Source: Kaustia mangrovi (lineage in GTDB: Bacteria; Pseudomonadota; Alphaproteobacteria; Rhizobiales; Im1). Taken from it: a stretch of DNA of 64,000 bases. The position numbers and the translations under genes were made by a program. The notes under the pieces were generated by a model. It saw only the letters and a program-made list of their open reading frames with translations. It made no database searches and was not told the origin of the DNA. How positions within the stretch are numbered: position 1 is the stretch's first letter; every line of letters begins with the position of its first letter. Shown here piece by piece: positions 1 through 12,145 of the stretch. The stretch spans positions 2,222,501-2,286,500 of the forward strand of contig NZ_CP058214.1 in assembly GCF_015482775.1 (NCBI RefSeq), given 5' to 3'.

Positions 1-1028
1 ACTTTTCCGTCACCATCGATCACCGCCCCGACTTCTACGGCCAGTTCGTGCCCTACCCGACACGGCTGAGCTTTGCGCCCGCCGACGGCGAGGAGATCGT
101 GGTGGAGGCCGACCATCGCGGTCGCTATGTCGCCCGGATCGAGACCGACGGCGATGCCCGCGCGCGGCTGGCGAGCCTGCCCTATCAGCGCGTGAAGGCG
201 CGGATCGCCTCCTCGCTCTACTCCACGGCGAAGAACGAGGGGGTTCCCGAACCGGTGATCGCGGAGGTCATGCGGGTCCATTCCTTCGAGGTCGACTTCC
301 AGCGCGAGATCAAGGAAGGCGACAGCTTCGACCTGTTCTTCGGCGAGCCGCTGGACGGCAAGTCCAAGCGCAAGGTCCTGCTCTACAGCGCCCTGTCGCT
401 CAACGACAAGCTGCACGGCTATTACCGCTTCACCACCCCCGACGACGGCACGACCGACTATTACGACGAGAACGGCAAGAGCGTGCGCAAGGCGCTGATG
501 CGCACACCGATCTCCGGCGCGCGGATCACCTCCGGATTCGGCCTGCGCAAGCACCCGATTCTCGGCTACAACAAGATGCATGCGGGCGTGGACTTCGCCG
601 CCGCGCGCGGCACGCCGATCAAGGCCGCCGGCGATGGCGTGATCGAGATCGCCGGGCGCGTCGGCTCCTATGGCAACTATGTCCGCATCCGCCACCCCAA
701 CAGCTACAAGACGGCCTATGCCCATATGCAGCGGGTCGCGCGCGGCATCACGCCGGGCACCAAGGTCCGCCAGGGGCAGGTCATCGGATATGTGGGCACC
801 ACGGGACGCTCCACGGGCCCCCACCTGCATTACGAAGTGCTGGTCGACGACAAGCGCGTGAACCCGCTCAAGATCCAGCTCGCCGACGGCCGCAAGCTCA
901 AGGGCGAGATGCTGGCGAAGTTCAAGGCGCACAAGGCCCGGATCGACGCCATGATGCAGGCCGCCCCGGTCGCGACCCAGGTCGCGCAGGCCCCCTCCGC
1001 GGCCGAATCGGACCTCTCAAGCCAGTAG
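1..1028 (+). CDS. M23 family (LytM/LasA-type) peptidoglycan endopeptidase, 3' part
   Basis: This is a partial gene: the reading frame is open from base 3 to the left edge, so the true start lies outside the window. M23 peptidases are zinc enzymes that cut peptidoglycan cross-links in the periplasm during cell-wall growth or division. The visible part has an N-terminal segment resembling the linker domains of envelope M23 proteins. It is followed by a peptidase domain with the zinc-ligand motifs MHAGVDFAA (HxxxD) and GPHLHYE (HxH), so the catalytic site looks intact. The last 30 residues are Ala/Gln rich and probably disordered. No signal peptide can be judged because the N terminus is missing. 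It converges on clpB, with a strong hairpin between the two. The substrate bond cannot be told from sequence. The family call is firm; the physiological role is inference. Confidence 0.9.
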   Translation, partial: FSVTIDHRPDFYGQFVPYPTRLSFAPADGEEIVVEADHRGRYVARIETDGDARARLASLPYQRVKARIASSLYSTAKNEGVPEPVIAEVMRVHSFEVDFQREIKEGDSFDLFFGEPLDGKSKRKVLLYSALSLNDKLHGYYRFTTPDDGTTDYYDENGKSVRKALMRTPISGARITSGFGLRKHPILGYNKMHAGVDFAAARGTPIKAAGDGVIEIAGRVGSYGNYVRIRHPNSYKTAYAHMQRVARGITPGTKVRQGQVIGYVGTTGRSTGPHLHYEVLVDDKRVNPLKIQLADGRKLKGEMLAKFKAHKARIDAMMQAAPVATQVAQAPSAAESDLSSQ

Positions 1029-1221
1029 GCCATCCGCGCCGGCAACGGCCCCGGACGGCAGGCCTCGCTTTCAGCCCAATCAGCCCAAGGCGCTGTCAGG
1101 ACATGGGGTCGTCGCGGAGCGACCCGGCCCCATCGCAAACGCCTCCCCGGACCTGACGGTGCCCTTCCCATGCGGCACGCGCGCTCACATGGGATGGATC
1201 CACGGATGGGTCCGCGAACGG

Positions 1222-1252
1222 AAAAGCCCCGGATGGATCGCCATCCGGGGCT
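1222..1252 (-). terminator. Intrinsic terminator of clpB
   Basis: A perfect 12-bp stem (1225-1236 with 1241-1252, loop ATCG) lies 48 bp past the clpB stop. Read on the minus strand it is followed by TTTTCC, the usual form of an intrinsic terminator. It could also stop leftward-facing transcripts of the M23 gene, though no T run follows it on the plus strand. Confidence 0.75.
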
Positions 1253-1300
1253 CTTGCCGCGTGGGGGGCCAACGCCCCCGATGTCTGAAGCTCGGCCCGG

Positions 1301-3901
<2,601 letters not shown>

Positions 3902-4151
3902 AACTCAGACCTCCTTCAGCGCGCCATCGAGGCCGCCCTCACCGGAGGCACGGCCAGTATCGGCGCCTGTTCGCCATCATACGGCAAGACCCTGCACACC
4001 CCCACACGGGAACCCTCGCGTCCGAGATCGCAACTCGTTTTCCGGATCACTCAAGCGGCATTCCCCGTGAGAGCAGGTCGCCCTAGAGTTGATATAGTCC
4101 CTCGCGTGGGGCACACAAGATCGCCTGACGAGGATATCGGGAAGGGGCCGC

Positions 4152-4931
4152 ATGACGACGGACACAGCACATATCACCGCCATCTGCCGCTATCCGGTCA
4201 AGGGGTTCACGCCCGAGCCGATGGAGCGCGTGGCGCTCCGGGCCGGCCGTTGCCTGCCGCTCGACCGGGCCTATGCGGTGGAGAACGGAACGCGCGATTT
4301 CGATCCCCGCGCGCCGCGGCACTTTCCCAAGGTGAAGTTCCTGCAGCTCATGCGCCACGAACGGCTCGCGCTGCTGACGACCCGGCTCGACGACGAGAGC
4401 CGCCGGCTGGTCATCGAACGCGACGGCCGGCAGGTCGCAAGCGGCGCGCTCGACACGCCTGTCGGCCGCCAGCTCGTCGAGCAATTTCTCGCAAGTTTCC
4501 TGAAGGACGAGCTGCGTGGGCCCCCGCGCATCGTCGCCTGCCCCGGCCACAGCTTCTCCGACGTCAGCCGTCAGGTCGTCTCGATCATCAATCTCGCGAC
4601 CGTTCGCGACATCGAGCGTGTCGCCGGCCAGCCCGTCGACCCGCTGCGCTTCCGCGGCAATCTCTATATCGACGGCCTGGAGCCGTGGGCTGAACTGGGA
4701 TGGGTCGGGAGAACCGTCGAGATCGCCGGAGCCCCCATGCTCGAGGTGCTCGAACCGATCAAGCGCTGCGCGGCGACGGAGGTCGATCCGCAGACCGCCG
4801 CGCGCGACCTGAAGATCCCGCAGATCCTCCAGAGGGGATTCGGGCATCAGACCGTGGGGATCTATGCGGAGGTGACGGCGGACGGCACCGTCGCCGTGGG
4901 CGAGGCGATGACCGCCGGCACTGCGGACTGA
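4152..4931 (+). CDS. MOSC domain-containing protein (YcbX/mARC-like)
   Basis: MOSC proteins carry the molybdenum cofactor through a conserved cysteine and reduce N-hydroxylated compounds or transfer sulfur. This 259-residue protein has the N-terminal beta-barrel start seen in YcbX/mARC (ITAICRYPVKGFTPEPMERV) and a C-terminal MOSC core. The core contains FRGNLYIDGLEPWAE and the motif IKRCAATEVD, whose Cys is the expected cofactor ligand. It lacks the ferredoxin domain of E. coli YcbX, so any electron donor must be separate. The gene stands alone, divergent from clpB and convergent with the DUF4167 gene. The substrate is unknown. Confidence 0.88.
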   Translation: MTTDTAHITAICRYPVKGFTPEPMERVALRAGRCLPLDRAYAVENGTRDFDPRAPRHFPKVKFLQLMRHERLALLTTRLDDESRRLVIERDGRQVASGALDTPVGRQLVEQFLASFLKDELRGPPRIVACPGHSFSDVSRQVVSIINLATVRDIERVAGQPVDPLRFRGNLYIDGLEPWAELGWVGRTVEIAGAPMLEVLEPIKRCAATEVDPQTAARDLKIPQILQRGFGHQTVGIYAEVTADGTVAVGEAMTAGTAD

Positions 4932-4967
4932 GGGCGCCAGGGTCGGGCTGCAGGGCCCGAAAACAAT

Positions 4968-4994
4968 CATGGCCGGAGAAGACCCCGGCCATGA
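4968..4994. terminator. Bidirectional hairpin between MOSC and DUF4167 genes
   Basis: A perfect 10-bp inverted repeat (TCATGGCCGG, 7-nt loop, CCGGCCATGA) sits in the 95-bp gap between two convergent genes. On the minus strand it is followed by TTGTTTTC. That supports a shared terminator, stronger for the DUF4167 transcript. Confidence 0.6.
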
Positions 4995-5026
4995 CGGATC
5001 GACGGGTTCGACGGCGGGACCGGTCT

Positions 5027-5761
5027 TCAGCCGGCGGCCGGGACCGTGTCCTCCTTGCTGTCGCCCTTGCTGTCGTCCTTGGAGGATTTCTCCGCGTCCT
5101 CGCCCGAGGTCTCGGTCGACTGGGCGGTCAGGGGAAGCTCGGCCGCGCCGTCTCCCCCCTCGTTGTCGCTGCGCTTCCGGCGGCGGGTCGTCGCGGGCCG
5201 CGCGGTCTTGCGCTGGGCGGTGCGGCGGCGCGGGGCCGGCTTGTCCTGTGCGGGCTCGTCGTCCTGACCGTCCGCCTTCGCGGCCTCGCGGGGCTGTTCC
5301 GCCTCGCCGCCGCCCTGCGCGTCGGTCTCCCTGCCCGCCTCGTCGCGGCCGGTGCGTCCGGTGCGGCCATCGCCGTCGGACTGCGGCCGCTGCTCGCGGG
5401 GCTGGTCGTTGTCGCCGTTGGCGGCTGTCGTCTCGCCCTCGTCCTCCATGCCCGTGCCGTCGCCATTGGCGCGGCGCGGAGCATTGCCGTTGCCGGCCTG
5501 CTGTTGCTGCATATAGGCCTGCGCGGCCGAGACGATGCGCGAGTAGTGCTCGGCATGCTGGAAGAAATTCTCCGCGGCGATATAGTCGCCCGCCGCCTGC
5601 GCATCCCGGCCCAGGCTCGCGTATTTCTCGGCGATATGGGACGCCGTTCCGCGAATCTTCACATCCGGTCCGTTCGATTCGAACACCCGGTTGGACGGAT
5701 TCGGCTGCCGCCGCCCGCCGCCCCTGTTGCGCGAGCGCTTGTTATGCTGGCCTTGTCTCAT
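5027..5761 (-). CDS. DUF4167 domain-containing protein
   Basis: A 244-residue protein of unknown function. Its N terminus, MRQGQHNKRSRNRGGGRR, is the hallmark of DUF4167: a basic, RNA-binding-like stretch followed by a short helical domain (about 30-95, SNGPDVKIRGTASHIAEKY). The rest is a long low-complexity tail rich in Gln, Arg, Asp, Glu and Ala, ending in an acidic/Lys segment. I chose the start at MRQGQ because the family begins there; an in-frame start 39 bp upstream adds 13 unrelated residues. Its position downstream of prmC and prfA on the same strand is typical of Rhizobiales and suggests a translation-linked role, which is inference. The 500-bp gap to prmC makes co-transcription uncertain. 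Confidence 0.85.
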   Translation of the reverse strand: MRQGQHNKRSRNRGGGRRQPNPSNRVFESNGPDVKIRGTASHIAEKYASLGRDAQAAGDYIAAENFFQHAEHYSRIVSAAQAYMQQQQAGNGNAPRRANGDGTGMEDEGETTAANGDNDQPREQRPQSDGDGRTGRTGRDEAGRETDAQGGGEAEQPREAAKADGQDDEPAQDKPAPRRRTAQRKTARPATTRRRKRSDNEGGDGAAELPLTAQSTETSGEDAEKSSKDDSKGDSKEDTVPAAG

Positions 5762-6265
5762 GGCTTTGAAACACTCATCACGATCGTTTCCGAAATCCAC
5801 TCTGGTGATTGCATGTCACGGCCTCTGCGGGCCGGGGAGCCTCCCTGGGCTCGTGGCGCGTCCCCATCCGGCCTGCACGGCCGGACAGTCGCCGCCATTG
5901 CGGACTGAGCCATCCGCTACGCCGCCGAAACAGCGCATTCCAACAGTCCGTACAAGACTACGGCAGCACTCGATCACGCCTTAAAAGCCCTATCGGGCTC
6001 TCCCCCGAGGTCTGCTCGCACAATGGCAGACCGCCACCAATGGCCGTTGGGTAACTGGTGCTACAGGTCGTCGCCAGAGATCAGTTGCAAGCAACCAGAA
6101 CAGCTCTGCCCAGCGCGATTGCCGGCAATGCTTGAGGACGCCGTGGATGGCGCCCCCTGGCCGTGCTGGCGCCTGAAAATCGTTGGATGATTTTCACCGC
6201 CCGCTCCAACTCGTCGCAAGTTAGCCGCTCGTCGAGCCGTTTCCAACCTCTTTTTTCTCATTCAC
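5762..6265. other. 504-bp gap between DUF4167 and prmC, no supported gene
   Basis: I see no convincing gene here. A 66-codon minus-strand frame (6061-6261) has low-complexity composition and no ribosome-binding site. Another minus-strand frame over the same bases gives a plausible helical peptide (KRLDERLTCDELERAVKII) but has an in-frame stop before any start codon. This may be decayed coding sequence. The stretch near 6250 is T-rich on the plus strand. Confidence 0.5.
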
Positions 6266-7246
6266 TCATGACAATGGTGGACGTTGCATGCTTACCACAC
6301 GCCCGCGCTGTGCCAGATCGCGCGCAATCGCGTCGAGACCGGCACCGGGCCGCAAGCCGTTCGCGGCGAACAGTTCCGCCACCGCATCCGCCTGGCCCGC
6401 GCCCACCTCCACGGCGAGCCATCCGCCGGGCCGGAGCCTTTTCGCGGCCGCCGGAACGATCCGGCGATAGGCGTCGAGGCCATCCGCGCCGCCGTCGAGC
6501 GCGCCGCGCGGATCGTGATCGGCCACCTCGCGGGCCAGCCCGCGAATATCGGCGCTCGGTATGTAGGGCGGATTCGACACAATTATGTCGAAGGTTCCGC
6601 CGAGCGCCTCGTCCCAGTCGCCGCACAGGAACGCGCTGCGTCCCTCAAGACCATGCCGTCCGGCATTGGCGCGCGCCACCCTCAGTGCCTCGTACGACCG
6701 GTCGAGGCCGATACCCGTCGCGCCGGGCCATTCGCTCAGCAAGGCGACGAGGATGCAGCCGCTTCCCGTGCCGAGATCCAGGACGGCCGGCGCGCCCGCC
6801 TGCCAGTCCTGCGCTTGCGCGATCTCCAGACAGCGCTCGATCAGCGTCTCGGTATCCGGCCGCGGGTCGAGCGTCGCGGGCCCGATCTCGAAATCGAGCC
6901 CCCAGAATTCCCGTTCGCCCAGAATGCGCGAGACCGGTTCGCCGGAGAGCCGGCGGGCGATCAGCGCATCGATCAGCGTGCGTTCGCGCGCGCTCACGGG
7001 CCGTTCGGGATGGCTCACAAGGACCGTCCAGTCTTCCTCGATGGCCGCCGCCACCAGGAGGCGCGCATCGAGATCGGCCGAACCGACGCCGCCCGCCCTG
7101 AGGCGGTCGCGCGCATGGCGCTGGGCGGCGCGCAAATCCAGTACTCCGGTCAGCGCCGCGCCGCCGCGCACGATCCCGTCCATGCGGGAAGGGTCCCGTT
7201 CCATTCTGTCATACTCGGGAATATCGGGACTCGAGAGCCCGATCAC
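6266..7246 (-). CDS. prmC: Peptide chain release factor N5-glutamine methyltransferase PrmC
   Basis: PrmC methylates the glutamine of the GGQ motif in release factors, raising termination efficiency. The protein (326 aa) has an N-terminal helical domain (about 30-110), an SAM-binding motif [15 protein letters not shown], and the NPPY motif ([12 protein letters not shown]) that defines glutamine/adenine N-methyltransferases. The listed GTG start overlaps the prfA stop by 4 bp (GTGA), giving tight translational coupling to its own substrate. Downstream in-frame ATGs (MERDPS, MDGIV) are possible alternatives, because family members usually begin close to the [10 protein letters not shown] helix. 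It follows prfA in an operon. Confidence 0.96.
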   Translation of the reverse strand: MIGLSSPDIPEYDRMERDPSRMDGIVRGGAALTGVLDLRAAQRHARDRLRAGGVGSADLDARLLVAAAIEEDWTVLVSHPERPVSARERTLIDALIARRLSGEPVSRILGEREFWGLDFEIGPATLDPRPDTETLIERCLEIAQAQDWQAGAPAVLDLGTGSGCILVALLSEWPGATGIGLDRSYEALRVARANAGRHGLEGRSAFLCGDWDEALGGTFDIIVSNPPYIPSADIRGLAREVADHDPRGALDGGADGLDAYRRIVPAAAKRLRPGGWLAVEVGAGQADAVAELFAANGLRPGAGLDAIARDLAQRGRVVSMQRPPLS

Positions 7247-8328
7247 AAGCCCTGTTCGGCGAGCAGTTCCGCCTGATGCTCGGTGATCAGCGCCTCGATG
7301 ATCTCGTCGAGCGCCTCGCCGGCGATCACCTGCTGCAGCTTGTAGAGCGTCAGGTTGATGCGGTGGTCGGTGACGCGGCCTTGCGGGAAGTTGTAGGTGC
7401 GGATGCGCTCCGACCGGTCGCCGGAGCCCACCTGGCCGCGCCGTGCGGCGGAGCGTTCGGCGTCCTGGCGCTCGCGCTCGCGCTCATAGAGGCGCGCGCG
7501 CAGCACCTTCATGGCCTTGGCCCTGTTCTTGTGCTGGGACTTCTCGTCCTGCTGGCTCACCACGATGCCGGTGGGAATATGCGTGATCCGCACCGCGCTG
7601 TCGGTGGTGTTGACCGACTGCCCGCCCGGCCCGCTCGCGCGGAAGACGTCGATCCTCAGATCCTTCTCGTCGATATCGACATCGACATCCTCCGGCTCCG
7701 GCAGCACCGCGACCGTCGCGGCCGATGTGTGGATGCGGCCCTGAGATTCCGTGGCCGGCACGCGCTGCACGCGATGGACGCCCGATTCGTATTTCAGCCG
7801 CGCGAACACACCGCGCCCCGAGATCGCCGCGGTGATTTCCTTGTAGCCGCCGAGATCGGCCTCGCTCGCCGACAGGATCTCGACCGTCCAGCCCCGGATA
7901 TCGGCATAGCGCTGATACATGCGGAAGAGATCGCCCGCGAACAGCGCGGCCTCGTCGCCGCCCGTGCCGGCGCGCACCTCGAGGATGATGTTCTTGTCGT
8001 CGGCATCGTCCTTCGGCAGAAGCAGCACCTTCAGCTCGCGCTCCAGCCCGTCGATACGGTCGTCGAGCGCCTCCAGCTCCTGGCGCGCCATCGCGACGAG
8101 CTCGTCCTCCCCGCTGTCGTCGGCCGCCATGTCGCGCAGGTCGGCGCGCTCCTGTTCGGCCTCCTTCAGCGCCGTATAGGCCTGCGCCAGCGGCTCGAGC
8201 TCGGCATATTCCTTCGACAGCTTCACATATTCCGCCGCCTCGGGACCGGAGGACAGACGGGCCTCGATCTCCTGGAAGCGGCTCATCAGCCGGTCGAGAG
8301 TGTCGTTGTTCAGCATCGTGCGATCCAT
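7243..8328 (-). CDS. prfA: Peptide chain release factor 1 (RF1)
   Basis: RF1 reads UAA and UAG stop codons and triggers release of the finished peptide. The 361-residue protein has the family's normal length. It contains the RF1 recognition tripeptide PAT in [15 protein letters not shown], which separates it from RF2 (SPF), and the catalytic GGQ loop in [15 protein letters not shown]. That glutamine is the target of the PrmC encoded immediately downstream. Two starts are possible, MDRTMLNND (8328) or MLNND (8316); neither has a strong Shine-Dalgarno sequence. Confidence 0.97.
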   Translation of the reverse strand: MDRTMLNNDTLDRLMSRFQEIEARLSSGPEAAEYVKLSKEYAELEPLAQAYTALKEAEQERADLRDMAADDSGEDELVAMARQELEALDDRIDGLERELKVLLLPKDDADDKNIILEVRAGTGGDEAALFAGDLFRMYQRYADIRGWTVEILSASEADLGGYKEITAAISGRGVFARLKYESGVHRVQRVPATESQGRIHTSAATVAVLPEPEDVDVDIDEKDLRIDVFRASGPGGQSVNTTDSAVRITHIPTGIVVSQQDEKSQHKNRAKAMKVLRARLYERERERQDAERSAARRGQVGSGDRSERIRTYNFPQGRVTDHRINLTLYKLQQVIAGEALDEIIEALITEHQAELLAEQGL

Positions 8329-8607
8329 TTGCGGCCGGGCGCGGGCGACAGGACGCTCCGGGCGCCCTGCAACCGGGCCCGTCCACCCGACTGCGGCTTG
8401 GTCTAAAGCATTTTTCAGGCGCAGGGAAACGCCATTACCCCATATCGGGTCTCATATGGGGTGCCAGCGGCGGCAAGGGGAGGCCGGCCCCTCGGCGGGG
8501 TCCGGAAATGGCACCGGCCCGCCCCCGCCCGGGCCAGCCCGGGCACGATTGCCTCCAGGCGGCCTTGCGGCAGGGCACGGGCCGGAGCGAACCGGGATCC
8601 GGCAGTC
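8329..8607. other. Gap between the RodZ-like gene and prfA with hairpin and repeat fragment
   Basis: No gene is seen in these 279 bp. An 8-bp inverted repeat (CCCCATAT at 8438-8445 with ATATGGGG at 8454-8461) lies about 110 bp before prfA. Bases 8511-8550 match the left arm of a GC-rich repeat also found near 19.1 kb and 47.9 kb. Confidence 0.45.
8511..8550. repeat. Partial copy of dispersed GC-rich hairpin repeat (left arm)
   Basis: GCACCGGCCCGC, then CCCCGCCCGG and CCAGCCCGGGCAC, closely follow the left arm of the element at 47929 and 19126, with small indels. It lies about 60 bp past the end of the RodZ-like gene. The match was judged by eye only. Confidence 0.4.
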
Positions 8608-9642
8608 TTATCCGCTGGTCTTCGTCAGGCCGTCGATATCGAGCGAGCGGCCGACCAAGATCTCGCCCGGCGCGCCCAGCGTGCCGCGCTCCTCGCCGTC
8701 GACCACATAGCTCAGCGCGCCCCCGTCGCGGGCGATCACGACGAGATCGTCGCGGTCGGGAACGCGGTAGGAATCGCCCTGCATCAGCGTCTTGGTCATG
8801 ACGACGTTGCCGCTGCGGTCCTCGATGCGGATCCAGACCGGCGATTTGGCACGCAGCACGAGACGCGACTGAGCGTTGTCGGCGCCGTAGACGCGGTTGT
8901 CGTCGCCCCCGCGAACGGCGGCGGCATCGACCGGCACGTCGCTGCTCGACACGTTCTGCTGGATGAACTCGGTGAGCCCGCTAATATCCTCCGGCGCCGT
9001 CTCGGCTTCGAGGGCCTGGCCGGTCTCGCGGTCGCTGGGCGTGAGGGAATCCTGCGCCTTGCCGCCGGACCCCGTGCTCGCGGTGACGATCGGGTCGGAA
9101 TTGGGCAGCATGTAGCCGGCATCCGTGCCGTTGGCCTGGACCTGCGGATGCTCGGCGGCCGGCCCGCTCAGGCCCGGCACGACGATCCAGGCCGCGCCGC
9201 CGAAGGCGCTCATGGCGAGGAACGCGCCGACCAGCAGCCCGGTCGTGCTGCGCGCGGCCGGGAAGGGGATGACCTTGGCCGCCCGGCGCGGCGTGCCCGG
9301 CTCGTCCACGGCCGGCACATCCTCATCGCGCGCGCTCTTGAGGATCTCCACATAGTGCTGTGCGAGCGGGGCCGGCTCGAAGCCGAGGAATTCCGCATAG
9401 GTGCACACATAGCGCAGCGCATCGTCGAGCTCGGGAAGGCTCGACAGGTCGCCCTCCTCGATGGCCGTGAGATAGCGCCGGTTGATCCGCGTGGCGTGAG
9501 CCGCCTCCTCGATGGGGCAGCCGTGGCGCTCGCGCTCGCGGCGCAGGAACCAGCCCACCTCCGCGGCGGGATTGTTCTCTTCGATGGCGGCGGCCGAGGC
9601 GGTGGCCTGGCCGGTCTCATGGGGTCGATTGATCGGATCCAT
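8608..9642 (-). CDS. RodZ-like helix-turn-helix membrane protein (DUF4115)
   Basis: RodZ-type proteins link the MreB cytoskeleton to the cell wall machinery and help keep rod shape. This 344-residue protein has the family layout. An N-terminal HTH_25 domain (about 28-115, VGWFLRRERERHGCPIEEAAHATRINRRYL) comes first, then a basic linker and one transmembrane segment (about 130-155, TTGLLVGAFLAMSAFGGAAWIVV). A variable periplasmic spacer follows, and the C-terminal DUF4115 beta domain (about 255-340) contains SPVWIRIEDRSGNVV and GDSYRVP. It lies between ptsP and prfA on the same strand, with gaps of 144 and 279 bp. The call rests on domain order; identity is low outside the two domains, so I give no symbol. 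Confidence 0.85.
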   Translation of the reverse strand: MDPINRPHETGQATASAAAIEENNPAAEVGWFLRRERERHGCPIEEAAHATRINRRYLTAIEEGDLSSLPELDDALRYVCTYAEFLGFEPAPLAQHYVEILKSARDEDVPAVDEPGTPRRAAKVIPFPAARSTTGLLVGAFLAMSAFGGAAWIVVPGLSGPAAEHPQVQANGTDAGYMLPNSDPIVTASTGSGGKAQDSLTPSDRETGQALEAETAPEDISGLTEFIQQNVSSSDVPVDAAAVRGGDDNRVYGADNAQSRLVLRAKSPVWIRIEDRSGNVVMTKTLMQGDSYRVPDRDDLVVIARDGGALSYVVDGEERGTLGAPGEILVGRSLDIDGLTKTSG

Positions 9643-9786
9643 GGCTCTTCCCGATCCCGCTTGGTTCGCGTGTCCGTTCCGGGACGGCGCGGGAGCCCCT
9701 GGAGGGTCGTTCCGGCCGTTTTCCCGTCAGTCTCTGCCAACACAGTGCCGGAGAAAGGTAAGCAAGAGATAAACGGGCCCGGGCGG

Positions 9787-12051
9787 TCAGACGGGAACGT
9801 CGTGCTCGCGCGCGAAGGCCATGAGCTGGGGGCGGATGCTGTGCTCGGCTGTCTCCAGCAGCGGTGCCAGGGCGCCGGCGACCTCGCCGGCATGGAGCTT
9901 CATGATCATCGCCTTGATGGGCCCGATGGCGGCCGGCGTCATGGAGATCGACCTCAGGCCGAGGCCGATGAGGGCCATCGCCTCCAGGGGACGGCCCGCC
10001 ATCTCGCCGCACAGATTGACCGGCACGTCGTGCCGGCGGCCCATATCGACGACATGCCGGATGGCACGCAGCACGGTCGGGCTCAGCGGGTCGTAGCGTC
10101 CCGCGAGCCTCGGGTGGTCGCGGTCGCTGGCAAACAGGAACTGCACCAGGTCGTTGGACCCGATGGACACGAAGTCGACCAGCGGCAGGAGCTGGTCGAG
10201 CTGCCACAGCAGCGACGGCACCTCCAGCATCGCACCGGCACGGATGGAAGACGGCAGCCTGTGGCCGCGCCGCTCCAGGAACAGGCGCTCCTCCTCGATC
10301 AGCTCGCGCGCGCGGCGGAACTCGTCGACCTCCGCGACCATCGGGAACATCACCCAGAGGTCGCGCCCGCCGGCCGCCTTGAGCAGGGCGCGCAACTGCA
10401 GCTTCATGAGCGCCGGCCGGTCGAGCGCCATGCGGATGGCCCGCCAGCCGAGCGCCGGGTTCTCCTCCTTGGCCTGGCGGAGATAGGGCAGCACCTTGTC
10501 GGCCCCGATATCGAGGGAGCGGAACACGACCGGACGGCCGTTCGCGGCGTCGAGGACGGCGCTGTAATGCTCGACCTGCTCGCCCATGCGCGGAAAGGCG
10601 GAGGCGATCATGAACTGCAGCTCGGTGCGGAAGAGCCCGATGCCGTCGGCGCCGGCATCCTCCAGATGCGGCAGGTCGACGAGCAGGCCGGCATTGATCG
10701 ACAGCTTGATGCGCTCGCCGTCGACCGTTACGGCAGGCCGGTCGCGCAGCCGGGCATACTGCTCCTGGCGCTTGGCATAGAAGCGGACCTTCTCCGCATA
10801 GGCCTGCTCGATATCCTGCGAGGGGCGCACATGCACCTCGCCGCTGGCCCCGTCGATGATGATCGGATCGCCCGTATCCACGAGGTCGAGGAGCCCTGCC
10901 GTCTGCCCCACGAGCGGCACGCCGAGGGCGCGCGCCACGATGGCGACGTGGCTGGTCTCGCCCGCCTCCTCCAGCACCACGCCGCGCAGCTTGCGGCGGT
11001 CGTAGTCGAGGAGCTCCGCAGGCCCCATGGTGCGCGCCACCAGGACGGCGTCCCTGGGCAGCTCGCCCGCCGCCGCCGTCCCCGTCTGGCCCGTGAGGAT
11101 CCTGAGGAGCCTGTTGGCCAGATCGTCGAGATCGTGCAGCCGGTCGCGCAGATAGGGGTCCTTCTGCCTCAGCATGCGCGCGCGGTTGTCGCTCTGCACG
11201 CGCTCCACGGCGGCCTCCGCGGTGAGCCCTGTGCGGACCACCTCGTGCATGCGGTTCACCCAGCCGCGGTCGTGGGCGAACATGCGATAGGCCTCCAGGA
11301 TCTCGCGATGCTCGCCGCCGCGCGGCGTGTCGAGGCGCGACAGCATGCTGTCGACCGCGCGCCGCAATTGCTGGATCGCCCGGTCGAGCCGCTCCACCTC
11401 CGCCGGGATGTCCTCCGCGATCAGGTTGGTGATCACCACGCGCGGCTCGTGAAGCACGGCATGGCCGAGCGCCACGCCCTCCGCGAGGATCTGGCCCTTG
11501 AGATGGTGGGAGCGCAGATGGGCGACGTCGACCTCGACGGCCGCCGCCACCTCCTCAAGCTCGCCCGACGCGATGATCTCGGCGAGCACCATGGCGGTGA
11601 TCTGCAGCGCCTCGACCTCTTCCTCGCTGTACTGGCGCGGCGTCTGGTTCTGGACGACGAGCACGCCGAGCGTCAGGCCGGCGCGCAGGATCGGCACGCC
11701 GAGGAAGGAGCGGTAGACCTCCTCGCCCGTCTCGGGGAGGTATTTGAAGGCGGGATGGGTCTGCGCGTCGGACAGGTTGAGGGGCTCCGCCTCCGCGGCG
11801 ATCACGCCGACGAGGCCCTCGCCCACCAGAAGCTGGCTCTGATGGACGGCGGTCGGGTTGAGACCCTCCGTGGCGTAGAGCTCCAGCAGGCTGCCCGGGC
11901 GCATGACATAGATCGAGCACACCTCCGCGACCATGTTGGAGGCGATCAGCGAGGCGATCTTGTCCAGGCGCTTCTGCGCGGCTTCTGGCTCCGCCATTAC
12001 CTCGCGCAGCCGCCGGAGCAGGACACGCGGGCCAACAGCGGGAACCGGCAT
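9787..12051 (-). CDS. ptsP: Phosphoenolpyruvate-protein phosphotransferase PtsP (EI-Ntr)
   Basis: PtsP is the first enzyme of the nitrogen-related PTS. It takes phosphate from PEP and passes it to NPr, a regulatory rather than sugar-transporting chain. The 754-residue product has an N-terminal GAF domain (about 20-165) that senses glutamine in known EI-Ntr proteins. The EI domains follow, with the phosphorylated histidine in EAGETSHVAIVARALG, and then a PEP-binding barrel with GIGLFRTELQFM and CGEMA. I set the start at MPVPAVGPRVLLRRL because a clear GGAGGGA precedes it at about 9 nt and EI-Ntr proteins begin here. The frame stays open about 50 codons upstream, but that stretch does not resemble the family. 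It follows lysC, a common alphaproteobacterial arrangement. Confidence 0.96.
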   Translation of the reverse strand: MPVPAVGPRVLLRRLREVMAEPEAAQKRLDKIASLIASNMVAEVCSIYVMRPGSLLELYATEGLNPTAVHQSQLLVGEGLVGVIAAEAEPLNLSDAQTHPAFKYLPETGEEVYRSFLGVPILRAGLTLGVLVVQNQTPRQYSEEEVEALQITAMVLAEIIASGELEEVAAAVEVDVAHLRSHHLKGQILAEGVALGHAVLHEPRVVITNLIAEDIPAEVERLDRAIQQLRRAVDSMLSRLDTPRGGEHREILEAYRMFAHDRGWVNRMHEVVRTGLTAEAAVERVQSDNRARMLRQKDPYLRDRLHDLDDLANRLLRILTGQTGTAAAGELPRDAVLVARTMGPAELLDYDRRKLRGVVLEEAGETSHVAIVARALGVPLVGQTAGLLDLVDTGDPIIIDGASGEVHVRPSQDIEQAYAEKVRFYAKRQEQYARLRDRPAVTVDGERIKLSINAGLLVDLPHLEDAGADGIGLFRTELQFMIASAFPRMGEQVEHYSAVLDAANGRPVVFRSLDIGADKVLPYLRQAKEENPALGWRAIRMALDRPALMKLQLRALLKAAGGRDLWVMFPMVAEVDEFRRARELIEEERLFLERRGHRLPSSIRAGAMLEVPSLLWQLDQLLPLVDFVSIGSNDLVQFLFASDRDHPRLAGRYDPLSPTVLRAIRHVVDMGRRHDVPVNLCGEMAGRPLEAMALIGLGLRSISMTPAAIGPIKAMIMKLHAGEVAGALAPLLETAEHSIRPQLMAFAREHDVPV

Positions 12052-12145
12052 CAGGGCGTGTCCCTCCTGCTTGGGCGCGCGTGCGGGTCGGGCATGCGCC
12101 ATCGCGTCTGTCGGAAGTGGTCCCTCATGCCTTGTCCCAGCCGCT

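Noticed and set aside
3902-4151. Heat-shock (sigma-32) promoter for clpB
   Set aside because: Several CTTG-like strings are present, but none has a convincing -10 partner at the right spacing.
5660-5700. TTCGATTCGAAC string resembling a tRNA T-loop
   Set aside because: It lies inside the conserved DUF4167 coding sequence and no cloverleaf can be built around it.
6061-6261. 66-codon minus-strand ORF in the gap before prmC
   Set aside because: No ribosome-binding site, low-complexity sequence and no recognisable family.
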